Shown: in pieces, positions 41,181 through 52,750 of the stretch
Numbering within the stretch: the first letter of the stretch is position 1
Layout of the letters: every line of letters begins with the position of its first letter
DNA from: Spirogloea muscicola
Taxonomy: Eukaryota > Streptophyta > Zygnematophyceae > Spirogloeales > Spirogloeaceae
Length of the DNA stretch: 64,000 bases
Assembly: GCA_009602725.1 (NCBI GenBank)
Contig: WELB01000034.1
Span: 280,298 to 344,297 of the forward strand
Direction of reading: 5' to 3'
Made by a program: the position numbers and the translations under genes
The notes under the pieces: model-generated
Seen by the model: the letters and a program-made list of their open reading frames with translations, nothing else
Told to the model about the DNA's origin: nothing
The model's database searches: none

Positions 41181-42176
41181 CTGCCGAATATCGCTGGAGC
41201 TGCGTTCAGCTGCATTGGCCTCTTCTTCCTTCCAGATTTTTTCCTATCATATTAATGAAGCCATCATCAGTAAAATCCTAGCCTCTGCCAACTGGGAGTA
41301 TTTGTTGCCTTGTAAGGCATTCTGCTGGTCATCACGGGCCCACCTTCCAATCTGTAGTGTCACCTCCCATCTTCTTTGCTGCACGATGGCCCTAGTCCCC
41401 AGCTTCAACATTGCCAACCTTTTCCTCCCTCCTCATGATGCCTGGTGCTACCCCTGCTTTTCCCCACTCTGTGGCATCAACTTGAGCATCCCTTGACTGG
41501 GTGTGTAATCGTCATTTATGATCAATCTGCTCGCACTTTGTCAAGCAAGCCATGTATGCGTGACTTCTGCTAGGCATGGGTTCTGCGATATGTTCTAATT
41601 ATTTGTAAGAAGAATTCTAAGCTGCTGTCCCTTGGAAGTCCTGGGCATGGTGAACCACCAGCAATGCCTCTCGCCTGGCAACCATCCTGCTCAAAAGGAC
41701 GGCCCAGAAGGAGCACATGCTAAACAGAGAGTGGAGCAAAGGATGGCAATGGGTGGCAACGAGGAATAAGAAAGCACCATCACTAGCTGATAGGGATCCC
41801 CTAAGCCATGCAGCTGTGCAGCTCTACCAAGGGCCCGGATGGGCAATGAGGTCCGACTCTTTGACTTTGCCATGCTCCAGCAGAAGATGCTGCTTGCCGA
41901 TCTCAGCTGCAAGCCCAGAGTGGCATCCAACCTTGACGACACCATGCCTTCAGGCTGGAAGCTGCTGCATTGTTCAATCATTGATGATCCTGCCGCCAAC
42001 TGGAGATTTTTAAGCATATCCTTCTCTGCCTGAGTACAACCATGATGCAGCACCATCGCTTTGTCCAACATCTTCCAGTAGGAAGTGTTGGTGATGAGCA
42101 CAGATGGTCGTGTGAGACTAACTGTTCCAGCCTTCATGCTGAGCCTGTTACCTTGCTCAATCGCTCATGCCTGAAA
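41181..42176. other. Spacer 3' of the NUDCD2-like gene
   Basis: The longest frame is 148 codons on the minus strand (41691-42137), with overlapping frames on the plus strand. Neither shows a recognisable domain. It is probably the 3' flank of the NUDCD2-like gene with possible transposon remains. Confidence 0.35.
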
Positions 42177-43591
42177 TCACTCCACGTGACCTCCAAGTCC
42201 TCCCATGAACTGGTCAGGGTCTGGGCAGGCGCCGTTGACGTTGGCACCCGAGAAATCAAAGCCAGGATGCTGCATCAACGAGCTTCAATGGTCATCAACA
42301 TGCCGACATGCTGGACATACTTGGCCCAACCTGAAAGACAGCACCCATCCATAAGCTGCCACGCTGTGCTCAGATTACCAAAGAAGCAGTCAACACGTGA
42401 CAACAGCCAAATACACAGCTTGCTCATGTCATGGCCGCATTGGTGTCGCTCATACGCTTCAACACGTTAAATCATGCAGTGAGAATATGCAGCATCGACT
42501 TGCCTAGTGCAATCAAATAGCACAGCACGCATTGATTGAAAGTACCTCTAGCTGGAAACGTTCAAGAAGGAGGCGCCGCTTTTCCATGTCAGCAGAGTAG
42601 GGATCAAGCTGGCCTTGTCCTGCTAGAGGGGATGTCCACGAGTGCGCCTTCTCGACTTTCTGTAAGGTGACATGCAAGACACCGTCCTCTGCATGATCAC
42701 AACCGAAAGTTAGCTTCAGCATATGCCAGAACTGCCCTAAGGAAAGTACATCAAGAGCTTTCACCCACTGTGCAGCGGAGGCTCAAGCTGGTGATAGGGG
42801 ATGGAGTGTGGCAACAGGAGTCTGTATGTTACCTATCGTCCAGAAAGACTCAGACGATTTTACTGCCGCCTCCAGTACATGCTGTTGTCATGGCCCACCC
42901 ATCTGCTCAGTCAGAACGGAGGTTCGTACAGCTTTCGAGAATTGTTAGCACTTCAGCACGTGAGTTACGATGTTCATACTACTCTAGTGATCTTAACGCT
43001 CTCATGTCTCTAAGAGTCAACAGTCACATTGCGCTGAGGGATATCTTGACCTGCTAGTCTAGGATATGAAGACAAGAAGTTAGAATTGAGATTATCACAG
43101 CTCACAAAGGCCAGAATGTAAGCAGAGAAGGCCCCCATGCCCCATTCAATCCGCGTCCCGGCCGACACTCTGCTTGCTTCCGGACTCTCCTGAGTGCGGT
43201 CCAGTCTCTCCCAAGTCCAGACCAGTAAATAGAGGCAGGCGTGAAGGAGGGGAGACTCGGGCGCGCACATCAAGGTAACGGCTAGAGGCGCCCTTGAGGC
43301 CGACAGCAATGCTGCGGGGCGCAATGTCGCAGAAGACCTGGCGCGCATGCGCGCCGGGCGGCAGCAGCATGTACAGATTCACCTCCTCCACCGTCTGGTC
43401 CCACTCCAGCACCACCCGCCCTGCGGCAGGACGGCCCAGGATGTCCACGATCACGAGCGATATGCAGCACAGAGTGCCTGCTGCCAAGCCTTGAAAGGAA
43501 AGGGAAGGAAAGGGCTAGCCGGAGCCGCCCTGTGCGGCGCACCTTGGTGCACAAGCTCGTGGCGCGCCGTGGGCGCGAGCTTCTCCGCCAT
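42177..43591 (-). CDS. NudC domain-containing protein 2-like (CS domain)
   Basis: NUDCD2 proteins are small Hsp90-linked co-chaperones with a CS (p23-like) fold. Exons on the minus strand: 43543-43591, about 43290-43420, about 42833-42875, 42546-42688, 42177-42269. Phases close at every junction except between exons 2 and 3, where one short exon may be missing. The start reads MAEKLAPTARHELVHQGRVV. Then come LEWDQTVEEVNLYMLLPPGA, FCDIAPRSIAVGLKGA, AAVKSSESFWTIEDGVLHVT, LQKVEKAHSWTSPL and MEKRRLLLERFQLEHPGFDF, then SGANVNG to the stop. The ERFQ..HPGFDFSGA ending is the family hallmark. It diverges from the ERV1 gene about 500 bases away, so the two may share a promoter. Confidence 0.9.
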
Positions 43592-43794
43592 GCCCGCGGC
43601 GCGGGCTGCAGCATCGCCGACGGCGGGGCTGCGGACGCCGGCGGCGGGGGCGGCGAGAGAGCGACGGCGCGCGCGGAAGATGGGGTTGGCTCGCTCGGTA
43701 TGCTGTTTTGGGGCATCGACTAGTCACCTTCTACTTGCTGCCGTTAGTAAAACAGTAGGCTTAGTAGGGCTCGAACCCATTTTCCTGTACTACG

Positions 43795-44030
43795 TCCCCA
43801 CCGCAAGCGGACTTGTTAGGCTTTTTCTGGTCGAGCTCTAGCTGGTTGGCACAGGGCTGGTCAAATTGCCGTCCGGCCGTCGGGCATCAGTCAGCGACCT
43901 CTACGTGCGGGCTCGTGGTCTCCAAGTGGGTCGGCTTAGCAGCGGGGAATGCACATCTGTCGATGTGCTTGCCTCAGTACTTGGCCCCACTCACTCAGGG
44001 CCTCCGTCAGTCAAATGCACACTCCATTCC
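43795..44030 (+). repeat. Second copy of the repeat subfamily
   Basis: About 43825-44010 parallels 40995-41180: GGTCGAGCTCTAGCTGG, a CAGCGACCTCTACGTGC block, and ACATCTGTCGATGTGCTTGCC followed by GTACTTGGCC. It is clearly related but diverged. It fills much of the divergent promoter between the NUDCD2-like and ERV1 genes. Confidence 0.65.
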
Positions 44031-44087
44031 GCCGTTCTGACCGAGTCAGAAGCTCAGCTCCTCCTCGCAGCTGCAGCCTCCCGAGCG

Positions 44088-46275
44088 ATGGCAGCGCCGC
44101 CTGGAGGGCCCCTCGACGCCGCGCGCGCCGCATGGGACGACCTCCGCCGCCGCGCCGCCGCCGCCTCCGCTGGCGCCAGGTCCGCGCGGCTGGCCGCTCG
44201 CTCAAGCCCTCGGACCCGCGGCCACTTCGGCCACAGGAGCGGCCGCTTCTGTTCGTTCGGCGCATGCCCATGGCGCTTGACGTGCCCCGTCTCCAATTTT
44301 GACAAGGCCTCAAGGCCGGCCTGCTGGCCGCGCGTTCCGGACGTTCCCGCAGGTCGCAGCTCGCGCGGCTCTTCGTGCAAGCTCTGCCGGGCCAGGCCAG
44401 GGGGGACGACGGCCGGGCGGTCATGGCGGCAGGGCCCCATTACGACGACAGGATGGCCTCGCAGCGCCCTCGCTCTCGGAGGCGCAGCGTGCTCCCGGCA
44501 AGCGAGGCCGTCGTGGAGGTTGCGGTGCCTGCCAGCGGCGGCAAGCCCGGGGCCCCCTGGCTCGAGGCGAGCCGCGCGTCTGCCGGCCAGGACCGCTATG
44601 GCGGCATCTCGCCGGCTGCCACAGACCAGGTCGGCGTATAAGTAGTAATTTCACTGTCGCATGGCCGTCCTGGCAGCTCTAAGGAAGGGACTGTAGCGCC
44701 GTCTCGGCCTGCTGTTCAGTCAGACTTAATAGCCTGGATGGCTGCAGAGGTTGGCTCATTGTACGTCGCTCTTTGTTGGCGGAGTCACTTTTGAGGAGGC
44801 TGCCGCTGAAGAGGTTGGCTCATTGTACGTCGCTCTTTGTTGGCGGAGTCACTTTTGAGGAGGCTGCCATGGCAGCAGCCACGGCAGCAGTCTTCCCTCA
44901 CATCGCTCGCTGTTATGCAGGGTTGGGACACTGATGCGGGCTACCTCGACAGGCTGCCGCCACCTCCGCGGGCACATGACGAGCTCGAGTATGACTTCAG
45001 TGCGGGGCTGGCGCACAGCCAGGCAAGGTCTTCCCTCAGCACACATGTTGCAAGCTAGAACACAGATTGTCATATAGGAGGATTACCATTTGACTTGTAA
45101 TTGAAGCTGCACCATTTTGACTGGCCATGCAGTCGCATGAGCGCTCTGGCGGTGCCGTGACAAGAGAAGAGCTGGGGGTTGCGACGTGGACGCTTCTGCA
45201 CACGCTAGCTGCTCAGGTGAGGCTTACTCTCTTGCCACAGTGTGCTGCCTAGTGGCTCCTTGCTTGCAGCAAGCTGCACATTAGTTGCTTCATATGAGAA
45301 AGCTGCACAAGCTTTGTGGAGCTGGCCCAAGCAAAGGTGTGAATCCACTGTTGAGCATTCATGATGCCCTTACTTCCAGTAAAAGTGGAAGACTCCAATC
45401 AGCATGCAATCGTCACATATGCTTCCGTCGTAGGCGTTGCTGGTTACTGTGAGCTAACCCGTCATTAGTGGTGATGTGTGTGCCGACTGTCATCCGTACT
45501 GATGGCAGTTCCCCGACAGGCCCACCAAACAGCAGCAGAGGGACGTAAAAGACTTGGTATGCAGGACAGATTGGTGTCTATAGCAGACTTGCAGTCACTT
45601 CCTTCCTTGCCACCCTACTTGAGTATCCCATTAGTGCTACTAAGATGCGGTGGACTGCATGCATATCAAAGGGCGCTCAATAAGGCTCGAAGCACTTGCA
45701 GGTGGGTCTGAGTAGACCCATGGCAAGCTCGATGAAATTCCTTGTATTGCGCAGATGGGCCTGATGACAAGGATATATCCTTGCAAGCAATGTGCGGACC
45801 ATTTTAAAGAAGTACTCAAGTACGTCCCTCCTACACTCTCCTATCAGGAAGCTCATATATCAACGGTCTGAAGGAAGTCGATACTGTAGTATGTCTTGTT
45901 TTTGATAGCATGAGGGAGCCATTGTTGTTCCTTGTCTTTTATTCTGCATTCTAGCTTATCGAATTTCCAGTTGATGAGGTGGCTGATCTTGCCGCTATTC
46001 CTCTGAGCACAGGTCTAGTCCACCTCAAACAGGGTCAGGAGTGGAGCTTGCACAGTGGATGTGCAGGGTTCACAACATCGTCAACCGGAGGTTATCCTCG
46101 ACTTGGCAAGCTCTCATGCTTTGCCCTCTGCTGATCACTCAGCACTGATCCTTCTACTTTGTATGCATTTGCGTGCAGCCTCGACAAGCCTCAGTTTCCA
46201 TGCCGCCAAGTCGATGCTCGATGGGGTGCACTGGATTGCGGCGAGGAGGGGGCCTGCAGCCTGGAGGGGCGTTAA
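44088..46275 (+). CDS. ERV1: ERV1/ALR FAD-linked sulfhydryl oxidase
   Basis: Makes disulfides in the mitochondrial intermembrane space with Mia40 and passes electrons to cytochrome c. Firm exons, all in phase: 45133-45216, 45509-45556, 45755-45819, 46013-46090, 46179-46275. They read TREELGVATWTLLHTLAAQF, PDRPTKQQQRDVKDL, MGLMTRIYPCKQCADHFKEV (redox CxxC), SGVELAQWMCRVHNIVNRSL and DKPQFPCRQVDARWGALDCG, then EEGACSLEGR and stop. The spaced cysteine pair at the C-terminus is the plant-type shuttle motif. The N-terminal part is less sure: ATG at 44088 (MAAPPGGPLDAARAAWDDLR) and a block near 44920-45035 (DAGYLDRLPPPPRAHDELEY) are likely, but their joins are not proven. Confidence 0.9.
44746..44868 (+). 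repeat. Perfect tandem duplication, period 64 bp
   Basis: Bases 44746-44804 are repeated without a mismatch at 44810-44868 (59 identical bases, period 64, starting AGAGGTTGGCTCATTGTACG). It lies in the 5' part of the ERV1 gene, probably in an intron. The identity implies a recent event or an assembly artefact. Confidence 0.9.
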
Positions 46276-46770
46276 CCCTGGACTTCAGCACCGCTGCAAA
46301 GACAGTGCAGACGCGTGACGATGATGCCTTTTTGCACAGTGTTAGAATTGATGTAGAGAAGACACTGAAAAAACTATGACGGATTTGATCGGCTGCTAAG
46401 CAGTCAGCAACACTCTTGCCGATCTCCTCCTAGCTGCCGCTTCCATTTCCAATGAATACTGGCAATCAATCCTTGAGGTGACAGGACGGCTAGTGCCCTA
46501 ATTGCTCAACCAGTGAAACTCGAGTGGAGGTGACCCCATCCCAAGGTAACGGCAGAAACTTCTGAATGCGCGCATGCCTGCAGAGACTTGCAGATGCTTC
46601 CAGAGCAGGCTGTTCGTGCACCCGCCATGGCCAATGTCAGACGCCACGTTGGCCTGGGCAGCATTGGGGAGCGTGTCATCGTAGCCGGATTGAGGGCGGT
46701 GCGACAAAATTCGCGGGGCCTTGGGGAAATTGGGAAGTCTCGTGGGGGAGGGCGGGGGAGGGCGCAAAAA

Positions 46771-46778
46771 GGCGGGAA
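46771..46778 (-). promoter_or_regulatory. E2F-type site upstream of PCNA
   Basis: GGCGGGAA, the complement of TTCCCGCC, matches the E2F/DP consensus TTSSCGSS. It lies about 530 bases before the PCNA start codon. Confidence 0.45.
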
Positions 46779-46827
46779 GGCGGAGGCCGGGCGTGGGCGG
46801 GGAGGGCCCTTCTGCTTTCGAAAGCCT

Positions 46828-46839
46828 TTTGGCGCCAAA
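46828..46839. promoter_or_regulatory. Palindromic E2F-type site upstream of PCNA
   Basis: TTTGGCGCCAAA is a perfect 12-bp palindrome that carries the TTTSSCGC E2F consensus on both strands. It lies about 470 bases upstream of the PCNA ATG. Confidence 0.6.
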
Positions 46840-47043
46840 TTTGCATGAGCATCTTACCCAGGTGTTAAGGTTCTTTTACGGAATTTGGGGGGTGACGCCA
46901 GTGCCCCCATGCCACGAGTCCCCCGAACCCCGAGCTTCCCGCGCGCCATCTCACTCTTCAGACCAAATAAGCATGGACTTTTCATATAAGTGCCAGTTAA
47001 TGCCTAACTTCGCCCGTAGACCGACAGTTGCGCTTTGACATCA

Positions 47044-47053
47044 CCCGCCAAAA
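47044..47053 (-). promoter_or_regulatory. E2F-type site near PCNA promoter
   Basis: CCCGCCAAAA, the complement of TTTTGGCGGG, fits TTTSSCGS. It lies about 255 bases before the PCNA ATG. It is the third such site in about 280 bases, an arrangement common for S-phase genes in plants and algae. Confidence 0.55.
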
Positions 47054-47062
47054 GTGGGATAG

Positions 47063-48640
<1,578 letters not shown>

Positions 48641-49096
48641 GATCCTAATTGTCCTTTACCATTCCTGTACTAGGCACATCAGGCATGTACATCATGCACG
48701 ATGGGCGGACAGACTCGCTGGTGTGCACATCACAAACAAGACTTAGGACCACCAATAGTATCACAACCAGCCTGGTAGTCCTCAGCTATGAGACATTGTG
48801 CAGCCTGAACAGGGTCTTGAATGGATCTGCTCTGTCATGCAAGCCAGCATGCTGTCCACGACTTGTAAGAGCAATCATTTACTCGTGTAGGCCTCATCTA
48901 CTTCAGTTGTGACGGAATATGTACATGAAGATGAAATATGTACAGGAGGCTTCTTCAACAACCTACGAAGACTGCTCGACGTTTCCAGTTGTCTCTAGAT
49001 TCAGTCTTATGTAAGCTCCACATTCTTGTGCAAGCCATGAGAACTGACTTCCCCTGGACAAACAACCCGACGTCTGAGGAAGCTGCACCGGTGCTT
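48641..49096. other. Convergent 3' spacer (PCNA / zinc finger)
   Basis: The 3' UTRs of two convergent genes. A TGTAA occurs at about 48866. I see no repeat or other gene. Confidence 0.5.
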
Positions 49097-49920
49097 CTAG
49101 CCCAAATCAATTGTTCTGCCTTCCATTGTCCGAGGAGGAGCCTTAGTGCCAAATTTCATCAGATGGTATGCCTCGTACAAGGGACGCAGCTGGCTCACAA
49201 GCTGAGCGTCTATGTAGCTGTCGCAGGCGAAGCACCACACAGACAGATCCCTGAACAAGCACAGCGTTGCGTGCCAAAGTGCCAAAATGAGGGGACAGGC
49301 AACAGGCCATCAAGTGCATGGTTGGCACAGCACGCATGCACGGCCCAGGCTGTGCCGGGCGAGCGAGGGCGACGAGTGGTGGCAACCACCGTCTCGGCTC
49401 GATCACCGGGCATTGGTGTTCCGCACCTGAAGCTGAGCGCCAAGGGGTGGCCGGACTCGCCGGCATGCTGCCGCATGTGGCCATTGACGAAGCGGCCGCA
49501 CAGGACGCGGCAGCAGGAGAGGCACACCCAGTTCTCGGCGCCGTCCGAGCACCTGGCCAGCCGCCGCGGCGCGGGGCGCGCCCGAGCGTCAAGCGAGGCC
49601 TGCGCTCACGTGGGTTTTGGGGTTCAAGGGCGCCGGGGAGGCCAGCGGGAGCGGCGGCGGAAGGACCTGGCGCACGGCGCGTCGAAGCGGGGGAGGCCTC
49701 GCGGCGCCGTCTCTGCAGCGTCGCTGGCGTGCGGGCAGCTCGCGCGGGCCTCCACCCAGACGCCGCCGTCGCCGTCGCCGCCGAGCGCCGCGGCTAGCGC
49801 CGCGTCCAAGCCCTCGCCGCCGTCCAAGCCCTCGTCGCGCTGTGCGGCTGCCCCCTCCTCCTCGCCCGCGTCCTCCGCCGGCTGCTTGCCGTGCCGGCTT
49901 GACGGCGGCGACGGCGGCAT
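49097..49920 (-). CDS. Stand-alone UBP-type zinc-finger protein
   Basis: UBP (BUZ/PAZ) zinc fingers bind the free C-terminal Gly-Gly of ubiquitin. Three exons: 49667-49920, 49427-49552, 49097-49250, closing in phase to 177 residues. An acidic, glycine-rich N-terminus ([20 protein letters not shown]) precedes the finger: [90 protein letters not shown], then KFGTKAPP and a short tail. All expected Cys/His ligands are present. The closest known finger is that of HDAC6, but no deacetylase or protease domain is attached. Start ATG 49920 is chosen because it is the first in frame before the finger; a farther upstream ATG (50346) is in frame too. Confidence 0.9.
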
Positions 49921-49960
49921 GACAGCAAGCCCCGCCACCTCCGCCACCGCCGCCGCCTGC

Positions 49961-49962
<2 letters not shown>

Positions 49963-49995
<33 letters not shown>
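49963..49995 (+). repeat. (GCC)n run
   Basis: About eleven GCC units lie just 5' of the zinc-finger gene's start codon, in its likely 5' UTR. Confidence 0.75.
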
Positions 49996-49996
<1 letters not shown>

Positions 49997-50394
49997 TCGC
50001 GGGGAAAAGCTTGCCACGCGGCGTCCGCTTTGCGAGCCACGTGGCAGACTACGGCCGCCCCTCGCGGCCGCCGCTGACGAAGAGAGGTCAACGAGGGGGT
50101 CGTCGCAGGGGCCGCGGCGGTCTGCGGAGGGTCAATGGGGCCGGCCATCGTCGGAGAGCGGCGAAACTGCCCGATGATCGCCCGACGGGGAAGGCGCGAG
50201 ACGGAGCGCGCACTGGCGGCTCTGACGGTGGGGCTAGCCATGGCTACGAAGCCCACAGACGAGCGGGAGGCGCAGCCGCTCCATCCGGGGCTCCCGAGGA
50301 GAGAGAAGGCGCGCGCGCCGTGCTCACCGAATGGAAGGGTGGCCAATTCAAGCCCCTACACAACGTTGAGGCAAAAAGCTAGTGCCCAAAGTGG

Positions 50395-50640
50395 GGCCCG
50401 CGAAGGAGAAGTGGCTCTCCCAATGGGGGCAAGGGCTGTCAAAAGCCAGCCAGAAAAAATTCGACAAAGGTTCGAAGGGGCCAAGTGACGGAGGGGCCTA
50501 AAGCGCTATGGCAGAACGGGCGGAGGATGGACCACTCAATTGCGACGAGTGAAGTGCTCGCCTATTGAAGGATAGGGGCTGGAAAAGCCAGCCCAAAAAA
50601 GAAGGAACAAAGTAGGAGAAGGGGGCCGGGGGAAGCGCTT
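50395..50640 (-). repeat. Two hairpin-repeat copies (minus)
   Basis: A long minus-strand copy at about 50408-50560 (GAAGTGGCTCTCCC, GGGCTGTCAAAAGCCAGCC, ACAAAGGTTCGAAGGGGCC) closely matches those at 18937 and 59.7 kb. A second core lies at 50575 (GGGGCTGGAAAAGCCAGCCC). They lie 5' of the zinc-finger gene and of the small membrane-protein gene. Confidence 0.7.
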
Positions 50641-51618
50641 AGAGAAACAAGCACAACAAGACAGTGAGGAGCCTCAAATCGCGAAGGAGCCCGAGAAGCC
50701 CGAGGCGGAGCCCGTGCCACCAGCTTCGAAACCGACGCGCGCCGCACTCTCGCGCGACACGAGGGCAGACCTGGCCGCGTCCCGCCCCGAAGGCCAAGCG
50801 GGGGCCCCCGCAACCACCAATCCGCACTCGTTCCAGTACCCCACCCCACGCACGCCCCTCGCTTCCCCTCTCTCTCCTTTCCGCCACAACCATTGCCTAT
50901 CATTGGCCGACCCTCTCCCGCTTTCCACCACGTCCCTCGNGCCGCTGCCGCCGCCCCGGCGCCGCCGCCGTCGCTGCTCTGCCCGCCGGTGACGCCGCTG
51001 CCGCCGCCGCCATTGGAGCGCCACTTTCATACGTATTGACGCCTTGTGCAGTCGTGAACTTTGCGCCCCAAGCCCGGGAGACCCGCCCCAGCTACGCGCA
51101 GCCTCTTGCCGGCGCGCGACAGGGCCGGGCTCTAGCGCGCAGACATAGAACGCTCATGATGGGGTGGTGATGTGAGGACGCTTGGGAGCCGCTCCTGCCG
51201 GTCACCTGGCAGTTCACGTCGTCCGGCGGGTGTTGTATTGGGCGACTATCTCTGGGCTGCTAGGTGTAGCGGGACCACCTTCGACGTGCAAGGTGAGCTG
51301 CTCAAACTGGTGAACTCTATCCTGACGGAGTCCTTGCCTGAGCATGGGGGGCTACACATAGAGGGTCACGAAGCACCATAGTTGCAGCAACCATGCCGTG
51401 CATGTCTCCATATCAAGCAGACACGGGCTGACAAGCCAAGGGATGCCGTTTCCAACCGGTGAAGCTATATGGGTGAAAGGTTTTTGCTGTGCTCCGATAC
51501 ACAGCTTCTGCAGTTTAGTGACCCTGGATATGACTTGCCTGAAAGCGAGATACTGTGCTACTTGACAGAGGTTTAGTTGGAGCTTCAACGTCTGCCCACA
51601 AAGCGGTCCAGGGACAGA
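50641..51618. other. GC-rich spacer, one unresolved base
   Basis: Very GC-rich and alanine/arginine/proline-like in several frames, with an N at 50940. It probably holds promoter DNA and an untranslated first exon of the next plus-strand gene. No domain is visible. Confidence 0.35.
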
Positions 51619-52133
51619 ATGGGCTGTCCTCTTCGAGTGATACTGGTGGTAGCTTCTGCTCTTGTCGCGGCCTACCTTGCATGGAGAAATTTGAAGACAG
51701 ATGTCGATGGAGCTACCCCAAAGCAGCAGCATCTTGCAGATGACAAGCAGCCAGCAGCAAAGGAGAACAGGCCACTTCATACCAAGGTACATGATGCTTA
51801 ACCATGCAGACATACTTGCTGCATAAGCACATCTGGCTTGCATTGACTTTGCACAAGGGTTTATTACTCCGAATTCCCCTGCCTAAGAGGCAGCACAAGA
51901 TTATAAAACTGTGGTGATCGAATTTCTGGCGGCCCTGTGTCATGTAGCTTATAGTGTACAGATGAGACAGGCTCTTATGTCATGCTACCTTGGCACCACT
52001 GCAGGTACTTTGGGCCATGTGGGACTGCCTTCTCGTCTTCATTGACTTCGCAACTGGGAGATACTTGTGGCAGACTTTCTCTTCATCGTCTAGGTCTCAG
52101 CCTCGACAGGAAGTGCAGAAGAAGATGTGCTAG
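51619..52133 (+). CDS. Small single-pass membrane protein
   Basis: Two exons, 51619-51786 and 52005-52133, join in phase to 98 residues. After MGCPLR comes one strong membrane segment (VILVVASALVAAYLAW), then a charged linker, then LWAMWDCLLVFIDFATGRYL and WQTF, and a basic tail. The FATGRYLW motif next to a second hydrophobic stretch recalls small uncharacterised plant proteins ending in a (D)xA(S/T)GRYLW box, but I am not certain of that link. No catalytic residues are seen. Function is unknown. An upstream exon could extend the N-terminus. Confidence 0.55.
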
Positions 52134-52750
52134 CTATGTCCTGAGGCATGTACAGAGCATAGAAGTGTTGAATGCAGTGTGAAGGTCGCTGGAGGTCAGT
52201 GCAACTCCCACAGTGTGCCTCCTTATACACCAGCTTATATGACACTGTTCTTCTGACTTATGCAGCCTCTTTGAAAATGAGAGTTGCTTATAACATGGAT
52301 AGCTGGTGAAATTGCCAGATTAGAAGACTTATGTTGCCCAGTGCATGACAATCATCATCCCTGCAAAGATGGTTATCAATTTTGGCAACGATGTCATATA
52401 GCTGTGACTGGCAATTCGCCTAGAGTGCAGTGCAAGTTCATGGAAGCAGAGCAGATGAGGGATTGTGCAGAGCGCTTTCGACAATTTTCAAGAGCAGCGA
52501 AGGTAGGGGCGCCAACATCAATGGTAGCAGAACCCGTTGCAGGTTTTTTGACAATGATAAAAGAATATGAGAAGCTCATAGATTCAACAGCACATCCGTG
52601 GCAACAGATTGTGCTCTGTGTAGTACAGCCTGCTAGGCTGCTGGTGGAGCAGGTGCAATGGAAGATCCCAGACCTAGGCAGTGCCAGGTAGTGAGGGCTT
52701 CCGCTGCACACCAAGGGAGTTTGTGATGACGTCAGGAGGCTGAGGAGGTG
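52134..52750. other. Convergent 3' spacer
   Basis: One plus-strand frame (52284-52691) is open for 135 codons but shows no domain and no splice context. It lies in the 3' flank shared by the small membrane-protein and translocator genes. I treat it as unassigned. Confidence 0.35.

Noticed and set aside
41691-42137. A 148-codon open frame on the minus strand
   Set aside because: It lies directly 3' of the NUDCD2-like stop, has overlapping frames of similar length on the other strand, and shows no domain or splice context.
46740-46800. G-rich stretch upstream of PCNA as a G-quadruplex
   Set aside because: G-runs are present but broken and irregular; the E2F-type sites are the better-supported signal here.
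49318-50346. Long arginine- and alanine-rich frames across the zinc-finger gene start
   Set aside because: They arise from GCC runs and GC-rich composition; only the frame with the Cys/His finger has protein character.
52284-52691. A 135-codon open frame on the plus strand
   Set aside because: No recognisable motif; it sits in the convergent 3' space between two well-supported genes.
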